A stretch of DNA of 64,000 nt from Sinonovacula constricta (GCA_007844125.1 CM017563.1:15979663-16043662); one strand, 5' to 3'. Positions 31,423 through 46,160 are shown, counted from the first letter of the stretch. Made by a program: numbers and translations. The notes: generated from the sequence alone by a model not told the origin.

Positions 31423-31740
31423 TGATTCTATGATGTGTTCCAAATGTTCGCACATGTTTCTTATGAATAAGAATTCAGTGAAGTTTTTGATTATGCAAAC
31501 ATGGTTAACAGATGCTTAACGTCGTATACAAGGTCTTTCATAAATTGTCTGCCGTATCACTGCTGTTCTCTCCTGTTAAAGTTATACCATATACTTATAC
31601 ACGATGATTTTTAATTAAGTCGTAACAACATTATTATATAGAAAACTGACCAAAACAATTATTATTAAAAGTGCGCACAGGCGTTTGCGCGTGGGAGAGA
31701 TAGATAGAGAGGAGAGAGAGAGCGAGATATAGAGAGATAG

Positions 31741-31792
<52 letters not shown>

Positions 31793-34700
31793 GGAGAGAG
31801 AATACTTCGGTGATCAGCAATTGTTATTGCACTAGGCTAGCCGAGCGATGTAGAGTGTCGTACCTTGTCTGCAAACATTTTCCTTATCAAACAATGACCT
31901 AATGTTCTATCAATTGTTTTACCCAAAACATATTTTAGAAGTATGTTTTCTTCTTAAAATGGAATTCATGTTCGAGTAAGGGTGTTTCGCTTTCACTTCA
32001 CTAACAAAACTTAAGCTTAACTTGTTGTCAAAGTCGCTACATTTTCTTGACAGGCACAAGCGTATTAAATTTAACCATCGATGGGTGGGCTAGGAAGTAA
32101 ACATTGTAAATTTCTCAGTATCACAATCAGAACACTTGGGTAAATCTACCTTTAGTACGATCATCCTGCTTATGTTTCTGGTGATATTTAAAGAATCGCA
32201 ACCTATTTTTCGCCGGAAAAATACGCCTTAAAGTAAGCAAGTTAGTCGAAGGTATACGGAAGTTAGGAAAGCAAGCGATTTGGCGGTGTTTAAACCTCTA
32301 TTGTTAACACTGTGTCAAGATTAAATAAGCATGAGCCAGGAAATGCTACAAACGTTCATTTATTGATCGATCTCATGAAAATTAAGGGCATCATCGATTT
32401 TTGTTCCTGTAATTATTTAGGGTCGACATGTTAGAAGAATACACTGCCAATATGATATCTATTTAATACCTATCTAATTAGTCCTCTTTGGTTGATTTCA
32501 ATTTGACAATGCAATTGAAAACTAACTGAATAAAATCTACTAAAATCTTAGAACCCGATTTAAATATAGTTGAACGCAAGGATATGAAAAGCAAATGCCC
32601 ATAGCCAGATTCCATTGCTGTTCTTTTAAATAAGCAATTAAAACACTCAAAAGAAGAACTTATGGTCCCGATCTAATTTCCTAAAATAATTATTAGGGCA
32701 TAATAAGAACGTTTATAAATCTTAGAAATAGGATTCAAAGCATGGTGTTCCTTTATATATTAACTGTCCAATTTTATAATTTTTAATGTAAACTCAGAAA
32801 CCTATTTTGGACGATTTTATATTGTCATCTCTGTACACTCTATACAGGAATCATACTGAAATTATTTTATTGTGGGATTTTATATATAAAACAACAACAA
32901 CATAAACGATGTTGTTATAAACGGTTCATTTGAAACAACCTTAAGGGCATTATGATTGAGGGTAATAAAATACTAAACAGAAGAATAAAGTGCATTGTAA
33001 TTGGTACTAATTTGTATTTCCAGTTTCACTTACTCATTAAGTGATAATGCATACTGCTTTTATTATAATCTGATGCCACATTAATTTATTACGTATCATC
33101 ACATACAACTGTGTCAATGCAAACAATAACATACGTGGTAATTTTGAAATACTGTTATATGTCTGCATCGATAAGTAAATATATTCTTTAACAGAAGTAA
33201 GGGTATGTGGCAGGACAGTTCATTTTGGGACATTTCCATTCTGTCAAAAACAGGGTGTAATGCATGTTTTTTGTGCTTGCATGCCTACGGATATTTCTGA
33301 AAAAGAAGTAAAACAATTTGCAATTAAATTAATTATGTCACGTGGTTCGGCTAAAATATAGGACATACATCATTTTAATTAAGGCCAATTATACAATTAT
33401 GTTTGAAGAACTGTAAAGTATATAATATCGCATGCAATAATCAGAGCCTATCTGTTTTAGGCTTAAGCAATGGAGCAAAAGGTTTACAGTGTAAATAAGT
33501 AGTGATGGTGGTGGAGGGGATCATATTAAGTAAAATGTGATTAAATTATAATTGATTAACGATATTTGATGACAATTGGTTTACTCTAACGTACAATAAA
33601 TAGTTTAGTAATATAACATTACACAACCTTATAGTGACCCAGTCATGATGTACAGATTTATTAATCATAGTGCCGAAAGGGGGCTCCTATCTGGTACCCA
33701 CATACAATACGTTAAACGTGGTATCCTACAACTTGCCTATATATAATATATGTAACAATATCTGACCTGTGTTTGGGGTATTTTGCATATTTTTTAGTAA
33801 GAAATAATCATTATTTTGGCTAAGCGTTGGCGATATTTAACTGTATCGTTAATTAACACTGAAAATATTCATTCTTTTCACATCTATAAATAACGATTGG
33901 GATTCCTGCTAAAGATAGATATCGACGTCACAGCGGATAACTTGGATGTGCTAAAACGTAAGTGGCCACGTTGTTTTCTTAGTTTTGAAATCGCTAACGG
34001 TGCAGCGTGGCTCAGATAGAAAATACATTTTGTAATGACGATTGTGGAGTTATGCTTCACATTTCAGTTAGGTCAAGGACATGATATACCGCATTTTGCG
34101 AGATCAGTTGAGGTAACAATAGATTATCAAGATGTTTAATGGAAATATTTTTGGTCTAAACTGTATGATACCACCTTTAAGGGCTAAAATGTGAATTTTA
34201 GCAGGTGTTGTCCTTAAATTAGGAGATCGTAAATGTAGGTGAATTTTACTGCCTAATATTAAATCTTTAATATTAAGTCACCTCATTGTGTTTTGAACAA
34301 TAACACCTATATCTTATTCCTTAAATGCGGTGTTTTTATTTTCTTACACGTTGGCCGACCTCTTTCATTTAAAGAAACGAAATGTGGGTTTTAAGGGATC
34401 AGACTATGATTAGTTCTTTTTGAATTGTGAGGGAACAGTGTTTAAAGACTAAGGGACCTATGGGGTGTATTTACCATAATCGGATGGGGATAACAAGCAT
34501 TTTTCTCAACGCCAAAAGTTACGATTGTGGGCGTTTAATTAGCTGCTTGTATTGTAAAAATGACATGGATTCTGAATATAAAAATGTGCATTATTCTGCA
34601 GATTTTTTTCTAAATTTAAATCAGGTTTTAAAATTTTAGCGGCAGTATTGATTTAAAGCGGTTTACACATGTATTGCCCCGCCATATTTTAATTTAGTCA

Positions 34701-35465
34701 ATGCATTCGCATTGTAGGATTACTTTAAAGTCGTACTGGCATGCCAATTTTTTAAGGTAAAAATGAATGAAAAATGTTGTAAAAGTTAAGTTGGAGTTGG
34801 AAATTCAATTTGATATGAGCAATGTTAATGTTTTAAATGTGGATAATGCTTTTATAAGAATGTGACTAAGGCTAATATATGCTAATTGGATATATTGGCT
34901 AATTCTGATATATGCGCTGGGAAAAGTAGCAAAATGGTTTCAATGAACATAAAGTATATTAAATAGATTCAATGTAGTTAATTCGCTTCAGACAGGCTAA
35001 ATATATTTCTTTATGATTTCTGCTTTGTCCGCAAGCTGATATAATTAAGACATGGGTATATTCTATGTATTGAAGATAGACCAGCATTTATAAAAAGGCA
35101 ACAAACTAGCCCACATATGAATCGTAACTGATCAAATGACTATTAATTGTTACAATGCGGGCAGTCACTCGGTATAGCTATATATTCGTTTCAAAGCTAG
35201 CTAGCTCCTAATCTGCAACGCATGTAGTTCTTTCCATATCTGGAGTTGTTAAGATATATTTTGACGTTGGAACCTTTCCAATATTCACAATTGTGTATAA
35301 TTTGTATTCGTTTAATCTTTTATCCACCAGTCTATCTGCTTTTTAATTTCCTAGTATTCGTACATTGCGATCAAATTAGTTCTTGTCTATTCATTCCGTA
35401 AATTGTATGAAACGCTTGTAAAGAGAGCTGAGTATAATATTTATTGTGTTGATAATTGTTTTGTA
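31423..35465. other. Gene-free region
   Basis: About 4 kb with no recognised gene. Contains the GA-rich tract at 31686-31801. Confidence 0.45.
31686..31801. repeat. (GA)n-rich microsatellite
   Basis: Purine-rich tract of interrupted AG/GATA units with a long pure (AG)n core at about 31747-31783. Confidence 0.95.
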
Positions 35466-37925
35466 GTAATGTATGCACACGAACACCACACCAACAATCA
35501 ACGTTAACGCATGGACTTTTAAGTAGTCATTTAAGTTGTGTAATCTCTCAGACAGTTCTCTCTATGTATACCCATAAAATGATACTAACATATCGATATT
35601 CAAACGTCCGTTCTATATTCATTGAATAGATATTTAACTTAAATTGACTAGTTTTAACATATTCACGCCAAATGCATGCATTGCAGACGTACCATTGAAG
35701 CCTTTCATTATATAAGTTTACAAAGAATTAACTCGGCAGAGTTTACTTTAATATACGCATTCTGACCACAACAGTTATAGGAAGGCCTCCAGCCGATCAA
35801 TAGTATAATTTTTATGATCACTAGATAACCACTAGAGTTTTTTATTATGTTGGTTGCTTTTTAGCGATCTATTGATAATTTAGTGTTACAGTTTCATTCT
35901 TCTTGCCTTCTGACATTCCAGTGTGTGCATACAATATCATTACTGTTAGCTTTATGATCAAGTTAGTAAAGCATCTCTGGGCATAAACGAACAACTGAGA
36001 AATGCAACTTTAGAATAGGAGATCAACTATTAAAAGGCGTTTCCACATACTCGACGCACGATGAGAACACACCATAAAAAGGCAGGGATTTCACATCAGA
36101 TGTGTTGTACTTCAAATATCCAGTATAAAACAATATCCAAGGTAGGACTAGACACATAGGTGCGTCAAAATGAGGTACTAGTTAGTTAACCACTTCATAC
36201 TAATGAGTAAATGAAAAGATATTCAACCCTATTTCATAAACATGATGGCTCGTCATTGGTTATATGAACAAAACAACAATAGTCATCACCCAATACATAT
36301 TTAACATTAGACATAAAGGCATACTGTGCAGAACATTAATAAGCATACAGGCCACTTAATGCTAAAACGGGAAGGTGTTCAAGGGAATTTCAATATACTT
36401 TAGATTAAAATTAATTTAAAAATCACCGATGTTGATAGACCATCAAATACAGACATTTAATTGAATATTAATATTGTATTTATCGAAAGAATAAGCGGGA
36501 TTTTTAGTTCAAAAGGAAACGCACTTGAACATGAATCAATTTATTTTATACAATATTGAAACGTATGGTCATGTTTGAAAATTAAAACTTTAACCAACTT
36601 GGGAAACCCTGGTATTTTCGAAAGAGTGCAATTTAGGATGTGTATATTAATGATTGCAAGTTAGAAGTTGCTGAAACTTGTATATCTATAGGTGCACATA
36701 AGCAATAATTACTAACAATATATATATCTTAATAATATGTTTACAACATATATAGATTCCACTACCTCGCACATTGTATAGTGTTTTATTCGACTGTTAC
36801 GTCCATAGTCAATTAAGCAGGCAATCAAGTGTATGGTGTATAGTATAATATAGAAATACACATTTTAAGCTGTGCAGAATATTTTATGTTTTTAAATGGA
36901 CTACCAAACTTAGACGCCAAATATGTGGAACTTATTTCTATCCGGTTATACGTGCAGAGAAAGTCTTCTGTTAATTTTAGATAATAATACTAAATACTGG
37001 TTGACGCCCTCTCCCATTTAATAAAAAATATTATGCTCAAATATAACAAGTTAAACACTTATTTTAGTAATATTTTAACATATCATATTACAGTCGAGTG
37101 TGATTTTTCATATATGTTGCAATAGTAAGTATTATTTTTTATTAAACAATCAATTTTTTTTCTAAAATGGAAAAGCTTTAATCAAGCGTTCAAACAAATA
37201 AGATATATACTGTTTGTTTAAGTCAACACGTATGCTAGAAAAAAATCTAAATTGTATAGCAAAGGATCAAAGTTAAGCATTGTCATGATACAGCTTAATA
37301 ATTCGATCTACACGACGCACACTTGATCCTATTCAAATTGCTTCGCTATCGAACCAGTAAGAATGCTATTTTAACTGACGGATAGCATGAAGCATGGTCG
37401 GGTTGATGAGCTGCAAATGGTTAAAACATGTCAAAACCGTGCATCGAATTTGGTTCTCAAAATATTAAAATAACGACATCGTTTGAAAGACAGAATGCTC
37501 ACTCATAAATTAAAGATAAAAAAACTCTAAAACTCAAATGATCGGACCTTGCACTTTCTTTAATATTGTTGATTGGATGTAAAAGGCAGATTGACTCAAC
37601 ATTTGAGGTAGAATGATCCATGCGTTTAGCATTATGTTGTTTCCCTGTAGAGACCTGTATCTGTAGATACAATACTCCTTATAAGTTGCAATTTTTGAAA
37701 AGATTTTATTTTTATGTAAAGCTGCTTAGTCGCCGTTAGTTCAATGTGCCCTTTTCATCTTTTTCTTTCATTTTTGTCTATAACGAGATCAGCATTACAT
37801 GTAGACACAATTAAGGTCTAATCGCAAGTTCACAACCATAGTCACAACACACACAGTTTTTCTAAATGATTTGGCATCCCCTTTACGTTTATACAAAAAT
37901 GAGGCTCCATTATCAGTAAAATTAC

Positions 37926-38050
37926 ATAATTCATATACCTGTATATGTATAATGCATTCAGAGGCGTTGTGCTTATCTGGAATGTTGCCAATGCTTTAAG
38001 AATTGCTTTGTGAAAATATCTATTCGAGTTTCGGTCTTCCTATACCTCAT
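37926..38050 (-). pseudogene. Decayed first exon of the unknown gene, copy A
   Basis: Minus-strand counterpart of 16199-16324. The ATG is kept (MRYRKTETRIDIF), the frame then breaks with a stop after about 24 codons, and the donor position reads ATG|taattt or nearby GTAATT, so splice competence is doubtful. It is the most diverged of the three copies. Confidence 0.5.
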
Positions 38051-38749
38051 TGTTAATCTCCGTAGCTCTATTAAAGACTGCACAATGGGTCCTTCTCAAT
38101 ACATTTGACTAAATGTATTGATCGAAGTCTTCTCCTATATTGTAAATGTAAACCATGATACCTTAAAGACAATGCTATGCTGATAAATAGTCTCTGGATC
38201 CATATGTAAATGGAGTAACCATAGGACTTCTGTACACGTCACCAAAGATCGCTCTCTTATAACTCATCTAGTCACTTTAATAATATAGGACAAAAGTTGT
38301 GCAATCTTCGTCATTGTTTACAAGCCAATGGTGTTACCGATTAAACTGACAATGCCGCTATCCTATTGTTTTGGTTGTACATGGGTTAAAAACTCTCTGC
38401 TGAAATAAGCAATTAGAACGATATAGTCATGTACACATATGATATTATAAAGGCTTCAATAGATTAAATAAACAATAGATATTTAGTCAAAGTGGAACAT
38501 CACTAACATCCTAAACATCATCATGATCAGTATCATCATCATCAGCAGCAGAGCTGCAGCAACAAAGTTATTACCAACACACATAACATCGTTTTCACAA
38601 TTAGCATTATAAATTATACATGGTTAGTTAATAGTAAACAATAACTTATTAATGCTCTCTGATTTTTAGTGAATGTACCTAAAGAACCAGGAAAAGAGTA
38701 TAACAGATAATAACTCTTGGTATCGAGTTTTATTAGCTCATCTATTATA

Positions 38750-39240
38750 GCAATATATCTGAAGATCGCTTTCAGGGTTTGGTATTATAGCTGTTATAAA
38801 GTCATGATTCATATCTGAAGCTTTATTCTTTCAGTTTTAATATGGGAGCTGTTGAGGGCCAGTTTAATAGACGCTATTGAGTCATAGCCCCACTAAGAGG
38901 AGTCTAGATTATCAGATGTTTATTTTGTCATATTCTCCATTTGAGAGCTTTGGGGTTCAATTTTTTATCAGCCATAATCCCACATTTGGAGCTTCTAGGG
39001 GCCAGTTTTATAATAGTTATAAGGCCATATACCCACATTTGGAGCTTTTGAATCAGTTAAATAACAGTTGTTCAATTTCCTTCTATGGGTCTGTTTTATA
39101 GGTGGCTTGGGTTCATGGTCAGAATGTGGAAGTAGTCCATTATCAGTTTTATAGCCCTTATTGGGTCAAATTTACAATGTGGAAACCACTGGGGCTAAGT
39201 ATTATAGTTGCTGGGTTTTCATTATTGAACCCGTATACTT
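38750..39240 (+). repeat. ~50-54-bp minisatellite, locus A
   Basis: Degenerate tandem array. 'gtcatagcccca', 'gtcatattctcca', 'gccataatcccac' and 'gccatatacccac' recur at 38880, 38927, 38971 and 39023, each followed by 'tttggagctt' and 'ggccagtttta'. Same unit as at 15.1 and 47.5 kb. Confidence 0.75.
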
Positions 39241-40607
39241 TAGTCTGATAAAATGAGGATATAATTATATGTATGCAAGCTGCAAATTACATGCAAATCA
39301 ATTTTGTTTGTTTATCCTTCATCGACACTGTGATATGTTGTAAAATTACGCATTTAATCGCTTGCGAAAAGAAAAAAAAGCAACAATATATGCGTGTGGA
39401 TAGTTTATCATTGTTTACATGCACACACGAATGTTTAAATTTGGTTGTATATTTTGCTTTGATAATGTTTCGAAAAAACCCCACATTTTTAGAAAGTACA
39501 TGCATTATACAGATGGCACAACATAATTGACATGTACCGTATAATTAATGTCACTTTCTTTCACCATTTACACATAGAGCATATTAATAAATATTCGCTA
39601 ATATTGTACTTATGTGCTTTATGTATAATGCATGTTCAGTGTATCTTTTAATAAAAAAACCTCAAAAATACGGCGCAGCATAGAATAACTTTGGAAAAAC
39701 ACCACTTTTATTTGATGTCAATTGATTTTGTATCATGATATATTCTACGTAACCTGATATTTGTCAGTCAGAATAGGTCATGGTCTTATGTTCTGCCTTT
39801 CTGCCCAGGATTTCACATGTTGAGAAAATTAATAAAACTAATGATCCGCTTTTAGAAATCGAAAATAAAAGTAATCACTTGACAGCGTTAAAATCAGATT
39901 AGTGATTGCAATGATTCAAAAAACATTTTTAAGAGTATCACTTGACAAAAACAACTCTTTTTTTTCAAAACAACTATCAGGGATCTTAATCGAAGCACTA
40001 CAAACACTGCGGTATTAGCGTTATATGAAACAAAAAGTTTTAAATCATTGCCAAACCACGTATTTAAATTTAGAGTTAAACAGGTTATAACTTGTAATAT
40101 CTAATGTGTCAAATAAGCGATCGTGGCCAAATACACTTTCGGACGCTTTCTCAGACTGCTACAAAACTTTTGTAAAACTTCATAAGGTGACTCAACTTTG
40201 CTCAAAACTAACACTAAATACATAATTGAAACCTAGCATAACCCCTCAAAGTTTCAGTTAACACTCTTCCTGCTTCTCCTCAACCTTTCTGCTACGTAAT
40301 TTTGACTACAGATTTTTGGTCGATTTAACTACTTTATCTACTGACGTAAGGTGTGTTGTGATTTACGTATAATTCAATGAAATTTTATCATAATACCACC
40401 CGATTTCTACAAGTTCTGTAAGGAAACCACATAATTTAAAGAAGGTATTCGGTGTGGATTAGCGGTCTGGCTTACAATTACCCACCCAGTGAAAAAAAAA
40501 TGCATTTTTAGAAAATATATGGTTTGTATGTCTATTGACAGCACCAGATACATCGTTAAATTAAACAGTAAATGGCAGAAGAGAAACACATGCCTTTCGG
40601 AACTGCT

Positions 40608-40727
40608 TCTATGTTGTCATTTAATGCATCCTATAAGGATTGTTACGTGTATTTCCTTTGATGGACATTGGACTTTGGTTCTTCAATTCCATCTTCACAT
40701 GAACAGGATGCTACAACCATCTATTCG
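40608..40727 (-). repeat. Dispersed repeat, inverted partner of window bases 1-117
   Basis: Reads as the reverse complement of the left end of the window ('cctataaggattgttacgtg', 'gaacaggatgctacaaccat'). Two small plus-strand open frames of 128 and 130 codons overlap or follow it and are not believed to be genes. Confidence 0.8.
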
Positions 40728-42785
40728 TCTCTGGTCCTGTTTTTTCATGAGTCAGAAAGTTAATTTTATTTATAGTCAACCATTTTTGTGCAGTTTTCGA
40801 TTCGAAATAATACCATATCCTTTTCTAAACTCTATGCGGACATTATTTTTAATGACGTCACTACTTTCGTCATAACTTATAGAAAATACCAGCGCTTGGA
40901 CATTTTTAATTCAAATAGATCGTTTTTCTTTTCATTGCTTGCATTTGAGAAACTCGTCAGGAAGTGCGAGTGTATTGAATCTTTCAGAACAATATCGAAT
41001 AATTGGTGCTTTATGTTCAGAGATTTGAAAATAATCAACCATGTCTATCGATCAGGCTTAAGGCCAATTGTTCTTGTTTACTGTGAGTCTGAATGCAACG
41101 CTACACCTTACTTTGTAACCTACAACACATATATACTTATATTTATAGTAGATTTTAAAGCAGTTTCCTATCCATTTTGAACATTTCCATAATTGTATGA
41201 ATTTGTTTCTGTTGCTTTTTTTCTGGACCCACCCTTAATTTTGTATTGTTTTATATACTTACATGTCACATATGCACACGTTTTGATTTCAACCCTTATG
41301 CTTAGAAGCTTCCCGGATAGGTTAAGAAATAAATACTGGAAAACATAAGCCCTGTGTGAATTTCCAATTCTGTTTAAACAACTAGACAATTTTAAGTTTG
41401 AAGTACAGTAGCTTTAATTGCAATGGGACTTCCCAAATACGAAACCGAAACTGAGAAGATCGGAATAAAGGCCTCCATTTAAGGCGTTTATGCTTAAAGT
41501 TTAAAGCGCACAGCAACGTCGCACTCCGACAGATGGACATCTATCTGGCTATATGGTAAGTAGTGATATGTTTCCAAAATTTGTTTAAATTATTTTTCGG
41601 GAAAATGGTCGGATTTGTTACATCGTCTCTTTTCAGTATATCACATTTTGTAAATTACACTTCCCAACCTGTAGTTCTGCCAATTATACTTCCCAACCTG
41701 TAGTTCTTCTTTATCGTAGTTGTAATTATTTGTTTTGTTAAAAACGTGTATTTAAAAAATATTTTGACACATTGTAAATGCATACATCATACGAGAAGCT
41801 CTATCGGTTTAAAAAATAAAGCCCTTTAGATTCCCTTTCTGGCTTATGTTCCAAATAAAAAAAAATAAGAATAATTTTACGATAAAGTAACGTGGGAGAC
41901 AACTAGTACCGTGGTGGTTAATAGGTATATGATTGAGTTATACTCCTGTATAAGGTACAGTTTAGCTTAGCATACAATGCAAATGCATCTACAAACATGC
42001 ATTTAATTTAAGCTTTTCTTTCTCGTTTAATTAGGTAATTATGCCTGATAAGAGTGCGCATTAGACTTTGTGCGTATATAAAATACGAACTGCACCAAAT
42101 ATTGTTATAATTTTAAACTATCCTGTTTTTTAACAGTTTGTATATTTTGCATCAGGTTGAACTAATTAAATTATATTGGCATATTTAAAAGAAGAACCAG
42201 GACGATAACTCTGTTTTCTGACACTGTATGTTTGAAATATTCATTATATCATTAAATCTGTAATGTAAATCTATCAAAGAAATTCCCTTGTGTTACTTTT
42301 ATTTTCTTTGCAAATTTAATTTTTTCCTCCTTAAATTAAATCCCCCTTAAGCTATCTGTATTAACCTTTTCTTTTATTAAAGGTGATGACATAACATTGC
42401 GATTTATTTAAAACTTATGATATTTTTATGTTTTAATCATTACATATGAGAGATAGGAAAATACGTAGAATCGGATATGTGGAATGTGGTATGCTTATTA
42501 TATATGTATAACTAGCAAATGCCAGACGAATACAACGAACACAATGACATGTAAAACACTTCGACAATCCATTCAGCATACAGTAAAATAATAACAAAAA
42601 CCACCACACGCACACAAGTTTTGGTCGGCAGTTGCAATTCAGTGACGGATTACCTTCCTTAACTTTAGTACAGGTTTCATGTTTCATGTATTCTTATACA
42701 CATCTCCATGTGTCGGCTGTAACTGACAACCTACACCTTACCTGACAGGTGCGTGCTTGCAGTAGACAAAATACCATATGTTATT
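40728..42785. other. Gene-free stretch
   Basis: AT-rich. Includes a 29-bp direct duplication ('acttcccaacctgtagttct') at about 41651-41707. No gene recognised. Confidence 0.45.
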
Positions 42786-42789
42786 TATA

Positions 42790-43070
42790 GTGCACTTTCA
42801 GAGCCCTCTGTGAAGTCAACGCAATACACCTTTCTTATGAGAGGCTTCGCGCAAACACAGATTTCAAATGTTTAGCCGGCAACTCAATGAATTCAGTATT
42901 CAGTGCCTTTCACAGTCAATAAAATACATCTTCCTTTTGTGAGGCTTAGTGCGGGCGCAAACAGTAAGCGCGGTCATAGAAGTTCAGCTTCAAGACTTCC
43001 TCAAATTAAATTTCGACAGTACTAGGACTCGAACCCAGGCGCTGGTAAAAAGGTTTAGTAGCGGGCGACA
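42790..43070 (-). repeat. SINE-like repeat with B-box and internal duplication
   Basis: 'ggactcgaacccagg' at 43026 is the reverse complement of a canonical tRNA B-box (GGTTCGAGTCC), pointing to a minus-strand tRNA-derived head. Toward lower coordinates a segment is duplicated: 'gtcaacgcaatacacctttc...gaggcttcgcgcaaaca' (42817-42858) and 'gtcaataaaatacatcttcc...gaggcttagtgcgggcgcaaaca' (42916-42963). Confidence 0.45.
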
Positions 43071-45035
43071 CTGTGTAATTGTCTTTTTCTAGTGACTTCT
43101 GCCACCTAATTTATTTTTTTACATAAACTAGTTGAGCCTTTTATCTATTTATCTAATTAAATATTTAATTGTTCAATTTAATAACATTTTCTGTAAAATG
43201 AACACAAAATAAAAAGAATGATTACCTTAATTAATTTTGCAACGTTCCCTATGTCACAGTGCTGGCCATTTTAATGATAAAACATATTATATATACTGGT
43301 TAAAATGCTGCAAACGAAAAAAAAAAATGATATCAAACAGTAGCAGAATGCTTGCCTACCAAACTAGTTTCAATTACGAAGTATGCATTAAGAATCCCGA
43401 CGCTTTTTCAACTTGTGACATCATTTAATACGTTTGGAGAAAGAATTCATAAATCTATGTTTGTTATATTTGGTTAGTCATATGTATCACATAATGTTGT
43501 ATCGGTATTACAAAATACAAGAAATCATCCTGTTATCATTTCTTTTCATTTTTAACTTAATGTTGTTTTCAGTTATATTTTCTGTTCAAAATATGCGCAC
43601 GTTGGCAATACCGTTTTTGATTTCTTTTGTATAAATTATTGATTTAATTGGTGTTTAAAGAATCATCGGATCTTTTAACATACATGTTGTATTCGAACCG
43701 AAGACATTTGGTAAGCGAGCCCAATGCACTACTACATCTTCATTTCAATTTAATCTGTTAAAATGAATCGCTAAAGATTTTGAAAAACAATGATTTAAAG
43801 AGTAACATAATCATGCGGATACAAAGCAAATAATTGAATCCCTTGTTTTAGCATTTCGATCACATGTCAGATAGCACTTTTAAACGCGCCAATGGCAAAA
43901 TTCGAGTACTGTCTAAAGCTTCAACCCATTTATTATAAAGAAAAGGTGTTGTAAGGTTTATCCACACAACGCTTGATATATAACATCTGGATAACACGGT
44001 GTCACTAATACTTTTCTGAATATCTTAAAACGGGACCTTAGTATAGAATGCGCGAAGTTGGCCTACAGGTTAACGAAAAAAGCAATATAGAAGAACGTAA
44101 TCATCGATCCAATCACACAAAGGGTCGATGTGTGCATGGTAGATTTGGCGAATGTAGTCTCATTTGTCAATATTATGATCACAGTAACAAAGAAAATCTA
44201 TGGACCTTATATGTGGTTATATAAAATTGTCAAACGTATCTAAATGTTGACAAAGAACCGACTTTTTACGACATACATTCACGTGTTCTGCTTTGTAATC
44301 CTTCTCCGCCACATAATTAGCATTTTCATTCATGTCATTAAAATTTTAATCTTTATAAACTCAAGCATAATAATAAAAACTTTTTTTTTTATATTTATTC
44401 ATAATATAAACATTTTTTTCTTCAGAAATGAACATATATAGTAGAAAAAGACACGTTCATAGATCCCTTCAAATATTGATAGAATCCGTCCAATCATAGC
44501 TGTGTGTATCTCTGTCAATCAAAGTGTATTTGTAACAAAGAATAGAATAATACTCTATTTGTTATTAGTTACAGTAGCGTCGTCCGGAAACATGACATAC
44601 TTGGCCTCTGGTCCGCATAAGACATTATTATTTATATTTTGCTGGAATATATAGATTTAGATGTCAACAGCATAACATGCGAAAATATCGATAAATTCAC
44701 CCTTTATGTTCTCAATGGTTAACATAAGCATTAAATTGTTGGAGACATTACCCTGAAAACCTCTTTCCGTCTGTCAAACGTTTGCCTTAATGGAGGCTTA
44801 AAACAACGGGGTATCGATAAAACACATAAGGCTATGCATTCTTTTAAATAACATTACAAGAAAGTACGTAGTTAAGTAAGTGATCAGCATTGCTGATATG
44901 AAGTTACAGAGAAAGACGGAAATACTCATCAGTTGTAATAAGACCATGCAAACATAACGTAAGCCATACGTTTTCATCATATATGTGAATATAACACAAC
45001 AGAAATCATTGGTATGTAAAGTATTTTTTTGCTCA
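43071..45035. other. Gene-free stretch
   Basis: AT-rich; the small open frames here are AT-rich hydrophobic translations with no support. Confidence 0.45.
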
Positions 45036-45954
45036 CATCCAGGAAATCAACAATTAACATTAACGCATTAACGTTGAAGCAATGGCATGTAATTTGTTTA
45101 ACCACTTGGACTCTTTTCTCTATATACACGCAAAAACCTTTATACTGACATATCGATATTAAACCGCCCGTTGTATATATTTATTTAATTAATATTAACC
45201 TCAAATTTAAAAGTTTTAACGCACAATATGTTCACGCCAATTGCATGTATTAAAAGGCCTTATATAAATTTGCAATAAATTAAATGCCGTGATCTACTTT
45301 AAAGTACCCATTGTGACAGTTAGATAAAGATCTTGAGCCCATCAAAGTTGCTATTGTTATGATCAATTGATAACCACCAGATTTGTATTTTATGTCGATT
45401 AATAATTTAGCATTACGGTTTTGTTCTTGTTTTCCTTCTGACCTTCCAGTATGTTCACGGCATGATATTCTTATTCACAGTATAACCAGGTTAAAAAGAA
45501 GTTCTGGGCATAAAAGGGTAACTGAAAACTTCAACTTTGGCGTAAGAGCTGAATAGTAAAGGTAGTGTCGAGATATCCGGCTCACGATGGGCATAATCTC
45601 CAAGACTAAAAAGGCAGGGGATGTCACTTCAAAGATCAAGTAAAAAAACACACTATCATTGCCAGGGCCTGGCGATTAGCAGCGTCGAATTGAGCAACTA
45701 TATTGTATATCGTAAAATACTAAGGGGTTAATGAAAAGCTATCCGAAACTGATGTCATAGCCAAAGTCATTGAGCACATTGTAGTAATATGATCAGAAAA
45801 TTGGTTATCGCCCAATACACATTTAAGCTTAGACATTAAGGGTACTATGCGGAAGATTTATATGGACGAATGAAAATACATACTTTAAAGAGAAGCTATT
45901 AAGTTGGAGTTTCAATATACATTGGCTATAGTTGAATTTAAAAATTAACAGTAC

Positions 45955-46160
45955 GCCCTTGGTAGAGTCAACGAATTGTAACTCCTCTGACTGCAACACC
46001 TCCGATCGCTTGTGTTCCAGACCCATTCAGGGAGAAGGATTTACTGTCGGAAGGTCTTCCAGCTGACTTTGGTGCACCAGTGGTTCTATCCGGATATTTG
46101 TCTGAGGTCTTCATCCACCAAACAGCTGGACGTCTCCATTATAATCATAAATGGCCGCTG
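45955..46160 (+). repeat. tRNA-derived SINE, copy 2 (inserted in locus B)
   Basis: tRNA-like head ('ttggtagagtcaacgaattg', 'gttccagaccc') followed by the body 'cagctgactttggtgcacca', 'gtggttctatccggatattt' and 'agctggacgtct'. Related to, but more diverged from, the copies at 23.8 and 61.5 kb. Confidence 0.6.

Larger units (their letters stand above)
35470..40560 (-). repeat. Unknown duplicated locus, copy A
   Basis: Collinear in the same orientation with copy B (45040-49065), diverged but recognisable through most of its length. Paired landmarks: 'acatatcgatatt.aa' 35590/45150; 'tctgggcataaa' 35977/45502; 'aaaaaggcagggg' 36076/45609; 'cacccaatacatatttaa' 36287/45811; 'gcattcagaggcgtt' 37953/46791; 'agtcaaagtggaacatcac' 38485/47144; the minisatellite; 'cattatacagatgg' 39501/48252; 'gtaacctgatatttgtc' 39750/48520; 'tattgacagca' 40534/49032. 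It is roughly 1 kb longer than B, so indels have accumulated. The presumed gene sense is minus. Confidence 0.75.

Noticed and set aside
40489..41180. 128- and 130-codon plus-strand frames
   Set aside because: The first overlaps the end of duplicated locus copy A and the inverted dispersed repeat; neither translation resembles a protein family nor shows exon boundaries.
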